Below are positions 50,347 through 60,864 of a DNA stretch of 64,000 nt, one piece after another. The DNA lies in assembly GCF_023566055.1 (NCBI RefSeq), contig NZ_JALIQP010000003.1, positions 186,001 through 250,000 on the forward strand, in the 5' to 3' direction. The translations under genes were made by a program, and so were the position numbers. Positions within the stretch are counted from its first letter, which is position 1. The number at the start of each line of letters is the position of its first letter. Below the pieces are notes generated by a model, which did no database searches, was not told the origin of the DNA, and saw nothing but the letters and a program-made list of their open reading frames with translations. The stretch comes from Halosolutus amylolyticus (GTDB lineage Archaea; Halobacteriota; Halobacteria; Halobacteriales; Natrialbaceae).

Positions 50347-51390
50347 ATGTGGTCGTTCGTAACGACGCCCGGAAGTGCACCGGCCGTCGGTGTCGGGGTC
50401 GTAGACGCCGTCCCGGTGATATCGGCCGTGATCAGTTCCGGGATGACCGACTGGCTGGCGTGGGTCGCCATCGGCGCGTTCGTCGTCGCGCTCGCCCTCC
50501 AGTGGCAGGATCGGCCCGGCCCGGCCCGCCACGTCGCCGCGGCCGCGTGGGTCGTCTTCGGCGTCTTCTGGCTGACGATGGTGCCGTACTACTACACCGA
50601 CGCCCAGAGCCCGTTACAGACCGTTCTCTCGCTCGCCGCCCTGCCGCTGTGTACCTACACGGGGTATCTCCTCTTCCGGGGACGGGACTCGCTCATGCTC
50701 CTGTCGAAAGCGGTGATGTTCATGGGGGTGATCTACCTGCCCGCCGAGACCATCCCCGTCGTCCGGACGTGGCTGATCGAGACGACCGCAGCCCAGACCC
50801 ACTACGGGATGGAACTCCTGGGGCACAGCCCCGGACTCGCGGAGGGGCCGGAGGGGTACCGGAGCAAGTTCGCGTTCGATCCGGACGAGACCGTGACCGG
50901 CCGGACGACCTACATCGTCCTCGCCTGTACCGGCATCGGGAGCATGGCCATCTTCGGCGGCCTGATCGCCGCCGTGAAGGCACCGCTCCGCCGAAAAGCC
51001 ACCGCGTTCGCGCTCGCGGTCGGGGTCATCTGGTTCCTCAACCAGGTCCGGAACGTCTTCATCGGCCTCGCGTCGCCGTGGGGCTGGTTCCAGCAGGACT
51101 GGCTGGTCTCGTTCATGACGACGTACATGGGTGCCGAGCCGAGTCGCGTCTCCTTTCTCGTCGCGCACAACTACATCGCCCAGATGCTGTCGGTCGTCGC
51201 GCTCGTCGGGATCACCTTCCTCGTGGTCCGGATCCTCCCCGAGATACTCGAGCCGCTAGAGGACGTCCTGTTCGTCCTCACCGGCACCGAGTACGACCTC
51301 CAGGAGGCGCTCGGCGAGGAGGTTCGCGCCGACGGCGGCCACGCCGCCGGGGCCGAAGATAGTTCGGGTTCGGGATCGAACGCCGAGTGA
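50347..51390 (+). CDS. artA: Archaeosortase A
   Basis: 347 residues, about eight membrane helices. The catalytic cysteine is Cys194 in VLACTGIGSMAIFGGL and the catalytic arginine is Arg235 in FLNQVRNVFIGLASPWGWF. His274 in SFLVAHNYIAQMLS, with Arg267 close by, occupies the third conserved region of the archaeosortase/exosortase family. ArtA cleaves PGF-CTERM proteins and supports their lipid attachment; a substrate is encoded at 3775-4518. The ATG at 50347 was chosen because upstream codons contain the promoter. The stop overlaps the next start (TGATG). Confidence 0.93.
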   Translation: MWSFVTTPGSAPAVGVGVVDAVPVISAVISSGMTDWLAWVAIGAFVVALALQWQDRPGPARHVAAAAWVVFGVFWLTMVPYYYTDAQSPLQTVLSLAALPLCTYTGYLLFRGRDSLMLLSKAVMFMGVIYLPAETIPVVRTWLIETTAAQTHYGMELLGHSPGLAEGPEGYRSKFAFDPDETVTGRTTYIVLACTGIGSMAIFGGLIAAVKAPLRRKATAFALAVGVIWFLNQVRNVFIGLASPWGWFQQDWLVSFMTTYMGAEPSRVSFLVAHNYIAQMLSVVALVGITFLVVRILPEILEPLEDVLFVLTGTEYDLQEALGEEVRADGGHAAGAEDSSGSGSNAE

Positions 51391-52118
51391 TGACCGAGAC
51401 CGGCGTCGAGATCGACGTCCCGTTTTCGATCCACGAACGCGCCGTCGTCGTCCCGGCGGCCGAGGCGCTCGTCCTCGCCGACGTCCACCTCGGCCGCGGG
51501 GCCGCCTCGAGCGTCGACGCGCCGATCGACGACGGGGCCGACGTCGTCGCCCGTCTCGAGGACGCCCTCGCGGCGACGACCCCCGAGACGGTGGTCGTCG
51601 CGGGCGACCTCCTCCACTCGTTTTCGCGGCTCCCCCACGGGGTCGAGGACGACCTCTCGCGACTCCGGGCGGCCGTCGATCGGGCCGGCGCGTCGCTGGT
51701 CGTCGCGCGCGGGAACCACGATACGATGCTCGATCCGGTCTTCGACGGCGATCCAGTCGACGAGTACCGCCTCGAAAGCAAGTCCGACGGGGCGACGATC
51801 GTCTGCCACGGCCACGAGCGGCCCGACGGGGACGCCGATCGGTACGTGATCGGGCACGACCATCCCGCGATCTCGATCGACGGCCGCAAACGCCCCTGTT
51901 TCCTCTACGGACCGGGCGCGTACGAGGGGAGCGACGTGCTCGTACTCCCGGCGTTCACCCGCCTCGCGCGGGGGGCGACGGTCAACGGAATGTTCGCCAG
52001 CGACTTCCAGTCGCCGCTGGTCACGGACCCCGACGCGTTCTACCCGGCGGTGTGGGACGACGCGAACGACGAACCGCTGTGGTTTCCCCCGCTGGGGGAG
52101 TGTCGCCGGCTACTGTGA
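51390..52118 (+). CDS. Metallophosphoesterase (calcineurin-like)
   Basis: 242 residues. All metal motifs are visible in order: LADVHLGRG, VVAGDLLHSF, VARGNHDTML, VCHGHE and VIGHDHPAI. The ATG at 51390 overlaps the archaeosortase stop, so both proteins are made from one transcript. Substrate unknown; related archaeal proteins are often found next to helicase genes, which is not the case here. Confidence 0.88.
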   Translation: MTETGVEIDVPFSIHERAVVVPAAEALVLADVHLGRGAASSVDAPIDDGADVVARLEDALAATTPETVVVAGDLLHSFSRLPHGVEDDLSRLRAAVDRAGASLVVARGNHDTMLDPVFDGDPVDEYRLESKSDGATIVCHGHERPDGDADRYVIGHDHPAISIDGRKRPCFLYGPGAYEGSDVLVLPAFTRLARGATVNGMFASDFQSPLVTDPDAFYPAVWDDANDEPLWFPPLGECRRLL

Positions 52119-52365
52119 GCGCCGTTCCCGTGAGTACCGGACGAATCGGGGGCGCCAGGGATCCCGATCGCCGATCGGGGACCGAATGCCGATCGGCGGC
52201 CGGGACGACCGGAATGCCGCCTTCGGAGTGTCCAATATATACCGCCAATCGGGGGGTGAAGTTGGCTCGTGGGCGAAAAAATCGACATAATATTAGGTAT
52301 ACTGGTTATTGGTGGACATATGTCCGCAACTGTTATGCTCCGGCACGTGGTAGAGTCTATATAAC

Positions 52366-52815
52366 ATGATCGAGACGAGTGTCGACGCTGTCCGAATCCG
52401 TTCTCCGGGAACGGTCGCGCCCGATACGACCGTGACCGAAGCTGCACGTCTGCTGTGTGACCCTGCAGTTCCCGCCCTGGTAGTCCTCGAAGACGGCGAC
52501 GTCATCGGGATCCTCACGGAATCCGACATCGTTTCGCTGGTCGCAGAGTCGGACGCACGGCCGGTCGTTCGAACGATCATGTCGACACCGGTGACGACGA
52601 TTTCGCCGGGGGCGACGATTCGGGACGCCGCCGAGACGATGCGAACCGCTGGCGTCACACAGCTTCCGGTTGTCGACGACGGCGTCTACCGCGGATTACT
52701 CTCCGCCCGGACCCTGGCACCGTATCTCTCTCGACGCAGTCTGGATATTGAACGCCGCCGCGAGCCGGTGCGGCCGTCCCGATCGAACCGGCCGAAACTA
52801 CCCGCGGGCGAGTGA
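52366..52815 (+). CDS. Two-CBS-domain protein
   Basis: 149 residues. Two CBS motifs can be read: APDTTVTEAARLLCDPAVPA to DVIGILTESDIVSLV, and ISPGATIRDAAETMRTAGVT to YRGLLSARTLAPYLS. The basic C-terminal tail (RRSLDIERRREPVRPSRSNR) is unusual in this acidic proteome. CBS pairs bind adenosyl nucleotides. Several AT-rich boxes (cataatatta at 52288-52297, gtatactgg at 52299-52307) upstream can act as promoter; the rest of the gap from 52119 holds nothing recognisable. Confidence 0.82.
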   Translation: MIETSVDAVRIRSPGTVAPDTTVTEAARLLCDPAVPALVVLEDGDVIGILTESDIVSLVAESDARPVVRTIMSTPVTTISPGATIRDAAETMRTAGVTQLPVVDDGVYRGLLSARTLAPYLSRRSLDIERRREPVRPSRSNRPKLPAGE

Positions 52816-52914
52816 CCGCGAAGAACGAACCTCGCGCGGGAACGTGACCGCGAACTGACCTCGATCGCCGCTCCGCGTGGACCCGACCTGACGCCTCCTT
52901 CCCGACGCCCCGAC

Positions 52915-54216
52915 TCACCGTGACAGATCGTCGATCACGGCTTTCGCCGCCTGCCGGCCGCTCTCCATCGCACCCTGGATCGACGACCACCGGGTGTAGT
53001 CCCCGGCCAGGTAGATCGGGCCCGCCGGATCGCGCGGGTCCGGCAACCGATCGTGGATTCCGGGCGGCTGGGCGAACTGGGCGAACTCGATCCGATCGGT
53101 GTGGAGCGTCTCGAAGCCGTCGAACCGCCGTTCGGGGTACCAGCCGGCGAGCGCGTCGCGGGTACGATCGGCCAGTTCCTCGTCGCGTTCCTCGCGCTCG
53201 CCCAGGTAGGTCGCGCTGATCAGCGTAGCGTCGTCGGGCGCGTACTCGGGAGCGACGGCGCTGTGGGGGACGACGTGGTTCGGTCCGGTCTCGGTAGCGT
53301 TCAACAGCAACCGTCGTCCCGTCTCGAGGTCCGTCCGCGCCGGCAGTTCGTAGTACTGGGTGACGCAAGCGCGTGCCTCGGTGGGAATCGACTCGACCCC
53401 CGTCAGGTCGCGAGCGGTCGGCGGATCGGTCGCAACGACGACCGCGTCGGCGGCGATCGACTCCTCTCCAGCCGTCACCGTCGTTCCACCGGCGCCGTCG
53501 GCGTTCCTGTCCGCCGCGACGTCCGCCACGTCGATCCCGGTCTCGATCGCCGCGCCGGCCTCGCGAGCCGTCTCGGCGAGTTGTTCGGGGATCGCCCCCA
53601 TGCCGGCGGCCGGGACGGCCGTGTCGCCCGCCGCGAGCGCCCGGAAGGTGTACTCGAAGACCCGCTTCGAGGTCGACAGCGATCGATCGAGGGTGATACC
53701 GCCGTAGAACGGCGCGGCGAACCGCTCGACGAAGCGATCGGAGAATCCCCGATCGCGGAGGAAGGCGTCGATCGAGACGTCGTCCGGTTCGGTGCCGTCG
53801 AAAATCGCGTCGGGATCGGTCCGCAGGAGGTCCCACCGGAGTCGCGCGACGCGGAGTTTGTCCCCCAGCGAGACGTCGGGGTTGAACAGCGTCGCCGGCA
53901 GGGCGGCCGGATCGCGGATCGGATCCGAGAGCGTCGACCGGTGGTTCGGCCGGGCGATGGTGGCCCCCGGCGCGAACCGGCGCAGGTCGAGCGCGTCGAG
54001 GTCGAGTTCCCGCTGCACGGCGGGATAGGCGGTAAAGAGCACCTGGAATCCCCGATCGAGGCGGAACCCGTCCCCTTCGCGGGTCCTGACGCGACCGCCG
54101 GGCGTCTCCTCGCGTTCGAACAGCGTCACGTCGGCACCGCCGGCGGCGAGGTGACGCGCGGCGACCAGTCCGGCGAGTCCCCCACCGACGACGATCACTC
54201 GCGGCGTCCGGGTCAT
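52915..54216 (-). CDS. NAD(P)/FAD-dependent amine-oxidase-family oxidoreductase
   Basis: 433 residues. The N-terminal dinucleotide motif RVIVVGGGLAGLVAARHLAA and the following FEREETPGGRVRTREGDGF are those of the protoporphyrinogen-oxidase/phytoene-desaturase group. The C-terminal FAD motif is GPIYLAGDYTRWSSIQGAME. Start ATG 54216 gives MTRTPRVIVVG. The family includes carotenoid desaturases and haem-pathway oxidases; without a pathway neighbour the substrate stays open. Confidence 0.85.
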   Translation of the reverse strand: MTRTPRVIVVGGGLAGLVAARHLAAGGADVTLFEREETPGGRVRTREGDGFRLDRGFQVLFTAYPAVQRELDLDALDLRRFAPGATIARPNHRSTLSDPIRDPAALPATLFNPDVSLGDKLRVARLRWDLLRTDPDAIFDGTEPDDVSIDAFLRDRGFSDRFVERFAAPFYGGITLDRSLSTSKRVFEYTFRALAAGDTAVPAAGMGAIPEQLAETAREAGAAIETGIDVADVAADRNADGAGGTTVTAGEESIAADAVVVATDPPTARDLTGVESIPTEARACVTQYYELPARTDLETGRRLLLNATETGPNHVVPHSAVAPEYAPDDATLISATYLGEREERDEELADRTRDALAGWYPERRFDGFETLHTDRIEFAQFAQPPGIHDRLPDPRDPAGPIYLAGDYTRWSSIQGAMESGRQAAKAVIDDLSR

Positions 54217-54357
54217 GCGTGACGGTTCGGAGACGAGACACAAAACGATGGACCCAACGGCAAACGGGTGGGTCGACGCGTTCGGGTCTGGAGAGTCCGG
54301 TCGGGAGCCAGATCCGGCCCGATCGCACCCAGGGACCGATCGGGGAGTGTCCCGTCG

Positions 54358-54492
54358 CTAGCTGTCCGTCAGCAATCGTAGCGCGACGCCGACGAGGATG
54401 ACGATGACGCCGAGCGCCGTCGCGATCGGCGGAATCGGCACGAACAGCAGGGCGACGCCGAGGAGGATCACGATCGTCGAGGCTCTGACCAT
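54358..54492 (-). CDS. 44-residue two-helix membrane protein
   Basis: MVRASTIVILLGVALLFVPI then PPIATALGVIVILVGVALRL and LLTDS: two hydrophobic helices joined by a Pro-Pro turn. Codon use is like that of neighbouring genes. Small proteins of this kind are common next to haloarchaeal metabolic genes. Lies 141 bases upstream of the FAD oxidoreductase on the same strand. Confidence 0.65.
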   Translation of the reverse strand: MVRASTIVILLGVALLFVPIPPIATALGVIVILVGVALRLLTDS

Positions 54493-54592
54493 GCAAACGC
54501 ATCGCCGTGACGACAGGTAGTGCTGTGCCCGGCATATACAGGACGTCACTGTTACCCCCCACGGATAACCGACCGTCCGTCGTAACTGACGT

Positions 54593-55387
54593 ATGGTCGA
54601 TGCAACCATCACCCCGATCGATCGCGGAACGATCACGACCGATTTCAATCACATCGTCGAGGGCCACACGCTGGGGACGGCGGCGGACCCGAACCCGGAC
54701 GTGACGATGGGCGACGGGCCGGTCTACAACCTCGTGATCGAGCACCCCGAGGGGACGATCCTCTGGGACACCGGCTCCCATCCCGAGGCCGATTCGGGCC
54801 ACTGGCCGGCCGAACTGTACGCGGCGTTCGAACACACGGGCCTGCGCCCGATCGAGGACGATCTCGCGGAAGCGGGCTACGCCGTCGACGACATCGATTA
54901 CGTGATCCAGACGCACCTCCACCTCGACCACGCGGGCGGCCTGTACGCCTTCGAGGGAACCGAGACGCCGATCTTCGTCCACGAGGACGAGTTCAAGTAC
55001 GCCTACTACAGCGCGAAGACGGACGCGGGGAGCGACGCCTACGTAACCGGGGACTTCGATCGGGACCTGAACTGGGAGATCGTCCACGGGGAGCGCGAAC
55101 AGCACTTCGAGGACCTCGAGTTCGTCCACCTCCCCGGTCACACGCCGGGTCTGCTCGGCGTCAGACTCGACATAGACGACGCCGGGACCGTAATCTTTGC
55201 CGGCGACCAGGCCTACGTGCGGGCGAACTATCACGACGAACACCCCATGGGTGGCGACCTGCTGTGGAGCAAGCGGGCCTGGTACGAGAGCCTGCGCCTG
55301 CTGAAAGACGAGGAGCGACGGCACGACGCACGGATCTTCTGCGGCCACGACGCCGAGGACCTCGAGACGTTACGGGAGGGGCTCTGA
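54593..55387 (+). CDS. N-acyl-homoserine-lactonase-like metallo-hydrolase
   Basis: 264 residues of the metallo-beta-lactamase fold. The zinc motif is QTHLHLDHAGGLYAFEG; further ligands are in HLPGHTPGLLGVRLD, VIFAGDQAYVR and the final CGHDAEDLETL. The N-terminal VYNLVIEHPEGTILWDTGSH is typical of AttM/AiiA-type lactonases. Real substrate in a haloarchaeon is unknown; lactone or another ester hydrolysis is likely. Confidence 0.82.
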   Translation: MVDATITPIDRGTITTDFNHIVEGHTLGTAADPNPDVTMGDGPVYNLVIEHPEGTILWDTGSHPEADSGHWPAELYAAFEHTGLRPIEDDLAEAGYAVDDIDYVIQTHLHLDHAGGLYAFEGTETPIFVHEDEFKYAYYSAKTDAGSDAYVTGDFDRDLNWEIVHGEREQHFEDLEFVHLPGHTPGLLGVRLDIDDAGTVIFAGDQAYVRANYHDEHPMGGDLLWSKRAWYESLRLLKDEERRHDARIFCGHDAEDLETLREGL

Positions 55388-55460
55388 GCGGCCGTCCGGC
55401 GGCCGTGTGAGCGATTGCCGGGGCCGATATCACTTTACTGATCGACGTGCCGTTGCCCCT

Positions 55461-55919
55461 ATGGAATCCACGGACCGCGACGACGGGCCCGCGTTCCAGT
55501 CCGTCTTCGAGAACCGCGTCCGGTTCGCCGAAACCGACCTCCAGGGCATCGTCTTCTACGGCGAGTACTTTACCTTCCAGGACGAGGCGGTGACCGAGTT
55601 CTTCCGACAGATCGGCTACGGCTTCGAGGAGATGATCGATCGCGGCTGGCAGACTCACGTCGCGAACACGGAACTGAACTACCGGGAGGGGGCCGAACTC
55701 GGCGACGTCATCGAAAACGAGTTGCGGGTCGTCGAGTTCGGCACGGCGAGTTTCACCTCGGAGTATCGCGCCCGGCGAAAGGACGACAGTTCCCTCCTCG
55801 CCGACGGAACCGTCACCCACGTCGCCGTCGACCTCGAGACCGACGAGACGATCCCGGTCCCCGACGAGTTCCGCGAGGCGATCGCCGCGTTCCAGGGCGG
55901 TCTCGAGTCGATCGAGTGA
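55461..55919 (+). CDS. 4-hydroxybenzoyl-CoA-thioesterase-type acyl-CoA thioesterase
   Basis: 152 residues. The hot-dog signature RVRFAETDLQGIVFYGEYFT (Asp in the D-x2-G-I/V-V-Y/F motif) and ELNYREGAELGDVIENELRV define the 4HBT/YbgC family. It hydrolyses acyl- or aroyl-CoA thioesters. It is convergent with the Liv operon, whose substrate could feed CoA-linked degradation (inference). Confidence 0.85.
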   Translation: MESTDRDDGPAFQSVFENRVRFAETDLQGIVFYGEYFTFQDEAVTEFFRQIGYGFEEMIDRGWQTHVANTELNYREGAELGDVIENELRVVEFGTASFTSEYRARRKDDSSLLADGTVTHVAVDLETDETIPVPDEFREAIAAFQGGLESIE

Positions 55920-55976
55920 CGGCCGCGTTTCGCTCCCGACGCGGTGGTGGAGACGGCCGTCGAAGAAACGCCGCGC

Positions 55977-56695
55977 TCAGTGAACGCCGACGTACGCCTC
56001 GCGGACGTACTCGTTGTCGTGGAACTCGTCGGCGGTCCCGGTGAGTTCGATCTCCCCGGTCTCGATCAGGGAGAGCCGCTCGGCGTGGCCCAGCGCGAAC
56101 GTCGAGTTCTGCTCGGCGAGCAGGATCGTCAGGTCCTCGGTTTCCCGGAGCGTCTCGAGTGCGTCCCCGATGTCCTCGATGATGACCGGGGCGAGCCCGA
56201 GCGTCGGTTCGTCGAGCATCAGCAGGTCGGGGTCGCTCATGAGCGCCCGGCCGACGGCGAGCATCTGTTGTTCGCCACCGCTCATGGTTCCGGCCTCCTG
56301 TTCGCGGCGTTCGTCGAGCCGCGGGAACAGGTCGTAGACCATCTCGAGGTCCGCCCGGACCGCGTCGCGATCGTCGCGGAACTGCGCCCCCATCAGCAGG
56401 TTCTCGTGGACCGAGAAGAACGGGAACAGGTCCCGATCCTCGGTACAGTAGATCAGGCCGTCCCTGACGATCCGCTCGGAACTCACCGTGGCCAGGTCCC
56501 GTCCGTCGTACGTGATCGTCCCCTCGTAGTCGACGAAGCCGGCGATGGCGTTCAGCATCGTCGTCTTGCCGGCCCCGTTCGGGCCGATCACCCCGTAGAT
56601 CTCGCCGCGATCGATCGACAGGCTGATTCCTTTCAGTGCGTGCGACTTGCCGTAGTAGACGTTCAGATCCTGGACGTCGAGTATCGTATCGGACA

Positions 56696-56696
<1 letters not shown>
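55977..56696 (-). CDS. livF: Branched-chain amino acid ABC transporter ATPase (LivF)
   Basis: 239 residues. Walker A GPNGAGKTT, signature MSGGEQQMLAVGRALMSDPD and Walker B LLMLDEPTLGLAP are complete; YYGKSHALKGISLSIDRGEI is typical of LivF. It is the last gene of a five-gene operon (SBP, LivH, LivM, LivG, LivF), coupled to livG by TAATG. Confidence 0.9.
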
Positions 56697-57420
<724 letters not shown>

Positions 57421-57424
<4 letters not shown>

Positions 57425-58539
57425 TCGTGATCACCTCCGATCGAGCCGAGAGCGTGCCAGATCCAGCGGAACAGCCCGTCGCGGGCGAACACGAGGACCA
57501 GCAGGACGAGAAGCCAGAGTACGATCCACCGCGTCGAGTGGCCGAACCAGAGGCGTAACACCTCGTCGCGGAGCAATACGAACAGGAACGCGCCGCCGAT
57601 CGGGCCGAGGATGGAACTCATGCCGCCGATGACGGCCATCGCGATCATCTCGATGCTCCGGTCGACGACGACGAAGGTGGCGGGGTCGACGTTCCCGCCG
57701 AAGTGGGCGAGCAGGACGCCGCCGATCCCCATCGTGATCGAACTGAGAACGAACGACCAGAGCTTGAACGTGGTCGGGTTGAGTCCGGCCGCGGAGACGG
57801 CCTGCTCGTTCTCCCGGATCGCGACGAGCACCATCCCGACGTTCGATCGCGCAACGACCGTCAGTACGACCGCAACGACCAGCATCGGGACGAGCATGTA
57901 GTAGTACCGCATCGTGAAGTCCCAGGTGAACACCTCGACCGCCTGGAAGCCGTTTTCGCCGCCGAGCGTCTCGCTGAACCCGATCGTCAGCCGGTAGAAC
58001 AGGAGCACGGCGACGAACGTGACGAGCGAGAAGTAGGGCCCGGACAGCCGGAGCGAGGGAAGCCCGATGAGAAGCCCCACGATCACCGCCGCGAGGATCG
58101 ACAGCGGGATGGTGACCACGAAGCCCAGGTCCGGACTCACGGTGACGACGAGCAGTGCGGTCGTGTAGCCGGCGGCCGCCGACAGCACCGAGTGGCCGAA
58201 GCTGATGTAGCCGGTGTAGCCGCTCTGGATGTCCCACCCCATCGCGAAGATGGCCCAGATGCACGCGAGCGTGAGGGTTCGCATGTAGTTGCCCGCGAGC
58301 AACGGTGCCCAGGTCGGGGCGACGACGAGCGCGACGAGGGAGACGAGGAGCGCGGCCAACTGGAGCCCGGTCACGTCGCCGACGTAGGGACCGAACAGGC
58401 GGTTGAATCGGTCCGCGAGGGGCTGGAGTGTCTCGTCGATCGGGGCCAGGACGCGAGCGGCGACGCGGCCGCTCGGCCCGATGATCGTCCGTCGAACCGT
58501 ACTGCGCACCGCTCCGGACCGCTGTAGTTCTTCACTCAT
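57421..58539 (-). CDS. livM: Branched-chain amino acid ABC transporter permease (LivM)
   Basis: 372 residues. An N-terminal extension of about 65 residues precedes eight or more helices. The family core GWDIQSGYTGYISFGHSVLS and LRLSGPYFSLVTFVAVLLFY are clear, and FGGNVDPATFVVVDRSIEMI follows later. Pairs with LivH to form the channel. The start overlaps the livH stop by 8 bases. Confidence 0.9.
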
Positions 58540-59413
58540 GGACGTATTCCCTCCCGTACAGCCCCTGCGGTAACAGGAACAGCACGACGAGCAAGATGAC
58601 CAGGGAGAGGATGCCCCGGAAGCTCTGGCCCAGCACGGAGACGGTGAGCGTCTCGGTGTACCCGATCAGGTAGGCGGCGACGATCGAGCCCTTGATCGAG
58701 CCGATGCCGCCGATCACCACGATGATGAACGCGAGCGCGAGCGGGTTCAGCCACATCAGCGGCGTCGCGGCCTGTCCGCCGCCGAGGAAGATCCCGGCGA
58801 CGCCCGCGAGCGAACCGGCGATGAGCCACGTTCGGGTCCGGACCGAGTGCAGATCCACGCCGGTGAGTCGAGCGCCCCGCTCGCTCATCGACGCGGCGAG
58901 GATCGATCGGCCCCCGTCGGTCTTGGTGATGTAGTACCAGAGCAGTCCGATGGCGATCCAGGAGACGACGAATCCGGCCAGGTCGTTGTACGAGACGGCC
59001 GTGCCGGCCAGGCCGACGGTCCCCGAGATGACCGTGTAGGAGTAGGGCTGATCGCCGAAGATGCCGATCGCGACTTCGGTCACCGTCGTCGCGAGGACGA
59101 CGGTCGCGAGGAACGTGATCACCGCGTTGTCTTCGATGTACCTGACGAGACCGACGTACAGTCCGTAGGAGAGTCCCGCGACGATGGCGACCGCGAGCGG
59201 GAAGACGACGATCGAGGGCAACGCGATCGCTTCCGCGACGATATCCCTGTTCAGGGCCATGAACACGTACGCGCCGGCCATGATCAGCGCACCGTGGGCG
59301 AGGTTCAAGACGCCGCCGACGCCGAAAATCATCGTAAAGCCGATCGCGATGAGCGCGTAGAGCGCGCTGATCATCGCTCCGGTGATCAGTATCGAGAGTA
59401 TCGATTCGAGCAT
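58532..59413 (-). CDS. livH: Branched-chain amino acid ABC transporter permease (LivH)
   Basis: 293 residues from ATG 59413 (MLESILSILITGAMISALYA). ALIAIGFTMIFGVGGVLNLA and HGALIMAGAYVFM are LivH hallmarks, and IGGIGSIKGSIVAAYLIGYT lies near the end. The longer frame upstream reads Arg-rich non-membrane sequence that covers the SBP stop and was excluded. It starts 2 bases after the SBP gene. Confidence 0.9.
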   Translation of the reverse strand: MLESILSILITGAMISALYALIAIGFTMIFGVGGVLNLAHGALIMAGAYVFMALNRDIVAEAIALPSIVVFPLAVAIVAGLSYGLYVGLVRYIEDNAVITFLATVVLATTVTEVAIGIFGDQPYSYTVISGTVGLAGTAVSYNDLAGFVVSWIAIGLLWYYITKTDGGRSILAASMSERGARLTGVDLHSVRTRTWLIAGSLAGVAGIFLGGGQAATPLMWLNPLALAFIIVVIGGIGSIKGSIVAAYLIGYTETLTVSVLGQSFRGILSLVILLVVLFLLPQGLYGREYVHE

Positions 59414-59415
59414 TC

Positions 59416-60750
59416 CTAGTTCATCCAGTTCGGTGCGACGTGCTCTTCGGTGCGGTGTTGTTCGGGGTAGACGCACTCGAGTCCGCCCTCGGGTAGCCAC
59501 TGGGTAATCGGGAAGTTCGTGATCACACCGTCGCCGTTGCGCTCTTCCTGGACGTCGTGGGGGTAGTCGTCGCCCTCCTCGTAGAACGAGATCTGGCCGG
59601 CCGTCCCGGTGTAGTCCAGCCCCAGCATCGCGTCGACGATGTCGTCGAGGTTACTCCCGTAATCGGCGGTCCCGGCCTCCTCGACGGCCTCACGGTACAG
59701 GTAGACCGCGTCGTAGGTGTTGAATCCCATGTACATCGGGAGGTCGGGCGCGTCCTCGTCGTCCTCGACGAACGACTGGTAGCGATCGACGAAGTCGAGC
59801 GTCTCGCCCGTGATCTCGGTCGTCCCGGCAGCACCCGACTGCGAGGTGGTCTCGTAGGTGGCGGCCCCCTCGGAGAGTTCGTAGAAGTCCGGCGTCATGG
59901 AGGCGACGTGGATCCCCTCGATGCCGAACTCGAGTTCTCGCTGGTGCCACTGGCCGAGCATCTCCGCGCCGATGATGTGGGCGAAAAACCGGAAGACTGC
60001 GTCGGGGTCTTCCTCCTGGAGGGTGTTCATGACCGGCGTGAAGTCGTCGATCTCCGTCGAGAGTTCCTCCTCGTAGACGACGTCGTAGCCGCGCGATTCC
60101 AGTTCGTCCGGCAGGTTGTTCGTGAACGGATCCGTCCACGCCGCGTCGTCCGCGAGGTACGCGAACGTGTTCCAGCCGTGGCGGTCCGAGAGGTAGTCGG
60201 CGTACCCGCCCATTGCCTCGGCCTGGTAGAACGAGTTGATCGGTCCGGACCGGAAGATGTTCTTGTTCGCCTCGTAGTCCGATCCGACGGAGTTCTCGAT
60301 GATCGCCGGCGACGCCGACCCCGTGACGATGTACGGGACGCCGTTCTCGGTGACCATGTCCATGATGTTGAGCGATACCTCGCTGGAGAACGTCCCGATC
60401 AGGACGTCGACGTTCTCCTGGTTGATCAGCCGAGAGGCTTCGTCCTGTGCCGTCGACGGATCGGCTCGCGTATCCTCGCTGATCAGGTCGACCTCTTCGT
60501 CCATGATCCCGCCGTCCTCGTTGATCTCTTCGATTGCCAACTCGGCGCTTCGTTCGGAGCCGAGTCCCTGGGTGATCTCCAGCGGACCGAGGTGACCGAT
60601 CGTGATCCCGTCACCGTCGCTGCCCCCCAGGCACCCGGCGAACGTCGTCGCGACTGCCCCTGTCCCGGCGGCCCCGAGGAACGTTCGCCGAGCCACCCCA
60701 CTATTACCATCCTTTCCCGAATTCAGATTTTTGTTACTCTTGTTAACCAT
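59416..60750 (-). CDS. Branched-chain amino acid-type ABC transporter, solute-binding lipoprotein
   Basis: 444 residues. Tat signal and lipobox (ARRTFLGAAGTGAVATTFAG, then Cys40). The periplasmic-binding-protein type I body begins ITIGHLGPLEITQGLGSERS and has VDVLIGTFSSEVSLNIMDMV. Such proteins bind leucine/isoleucine/valine but also amides, urea or aromatic acids, so the ligand is open. First gene of the Liv operon; 60751-60864 is its promoter region. Confidence 0.88.
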   Translation of the reverse strand: MVNKSNKNLNSGKDGNSGVARRTFLGAAGTGAVATTFAGCLGGSDGDGITIGHLGPLEITQGLGSERSAELAIEEINEDGGIMDEEVDLISEDTRADPSTAQDEASRLINQENVDVLIGTFSSEVSLNIMDMVTENGVPYIVTGSASPAIIENSVGSDYEANKNIFRSGPINSFYQAEAMGGYADYLSDRHGWNTFAYLADDAAWTDPFTNNLPDELESRGYDVVYEEELSTEIDDFTPVMNTLQEEDPDAVFRFFAHIIGAEMLGQWHQRELEFGIEGIHVASMTPDFYELSEGAATYETTSQSGAAGTTEITGETLDFVDRYQSFVEDDEDAPDLPMYMGFNTYDAVYLYREAVEEAGTADYGSNLDDIVDAMLGLDYTGTAGQISFYEEGDDYPHDVQEERNGDGVITNFPITQWLPEGGLECVYPEQHRTEEHVAPNWMN

Positions 60751-60864
60751 TGTGGCTCACTGTGTTACCAATTCTGGCCACTCTGTTTCGATTAGTCCGT
60801 ATTAAAGATGAGGGAGTGTAACAAGGAACACGCGCTACGTGCAAACAAGAAACATAGAAGAGAT

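Noticed and set aside
52655-55348. 897-codon reverse frame spanning the FAD oxidoreductase and lactonase genes
   Set aside because: Its translation is Arg/Gly/Pro-rich and reads other frames of recognised genes; long frames arise from codon bias at this GC content.
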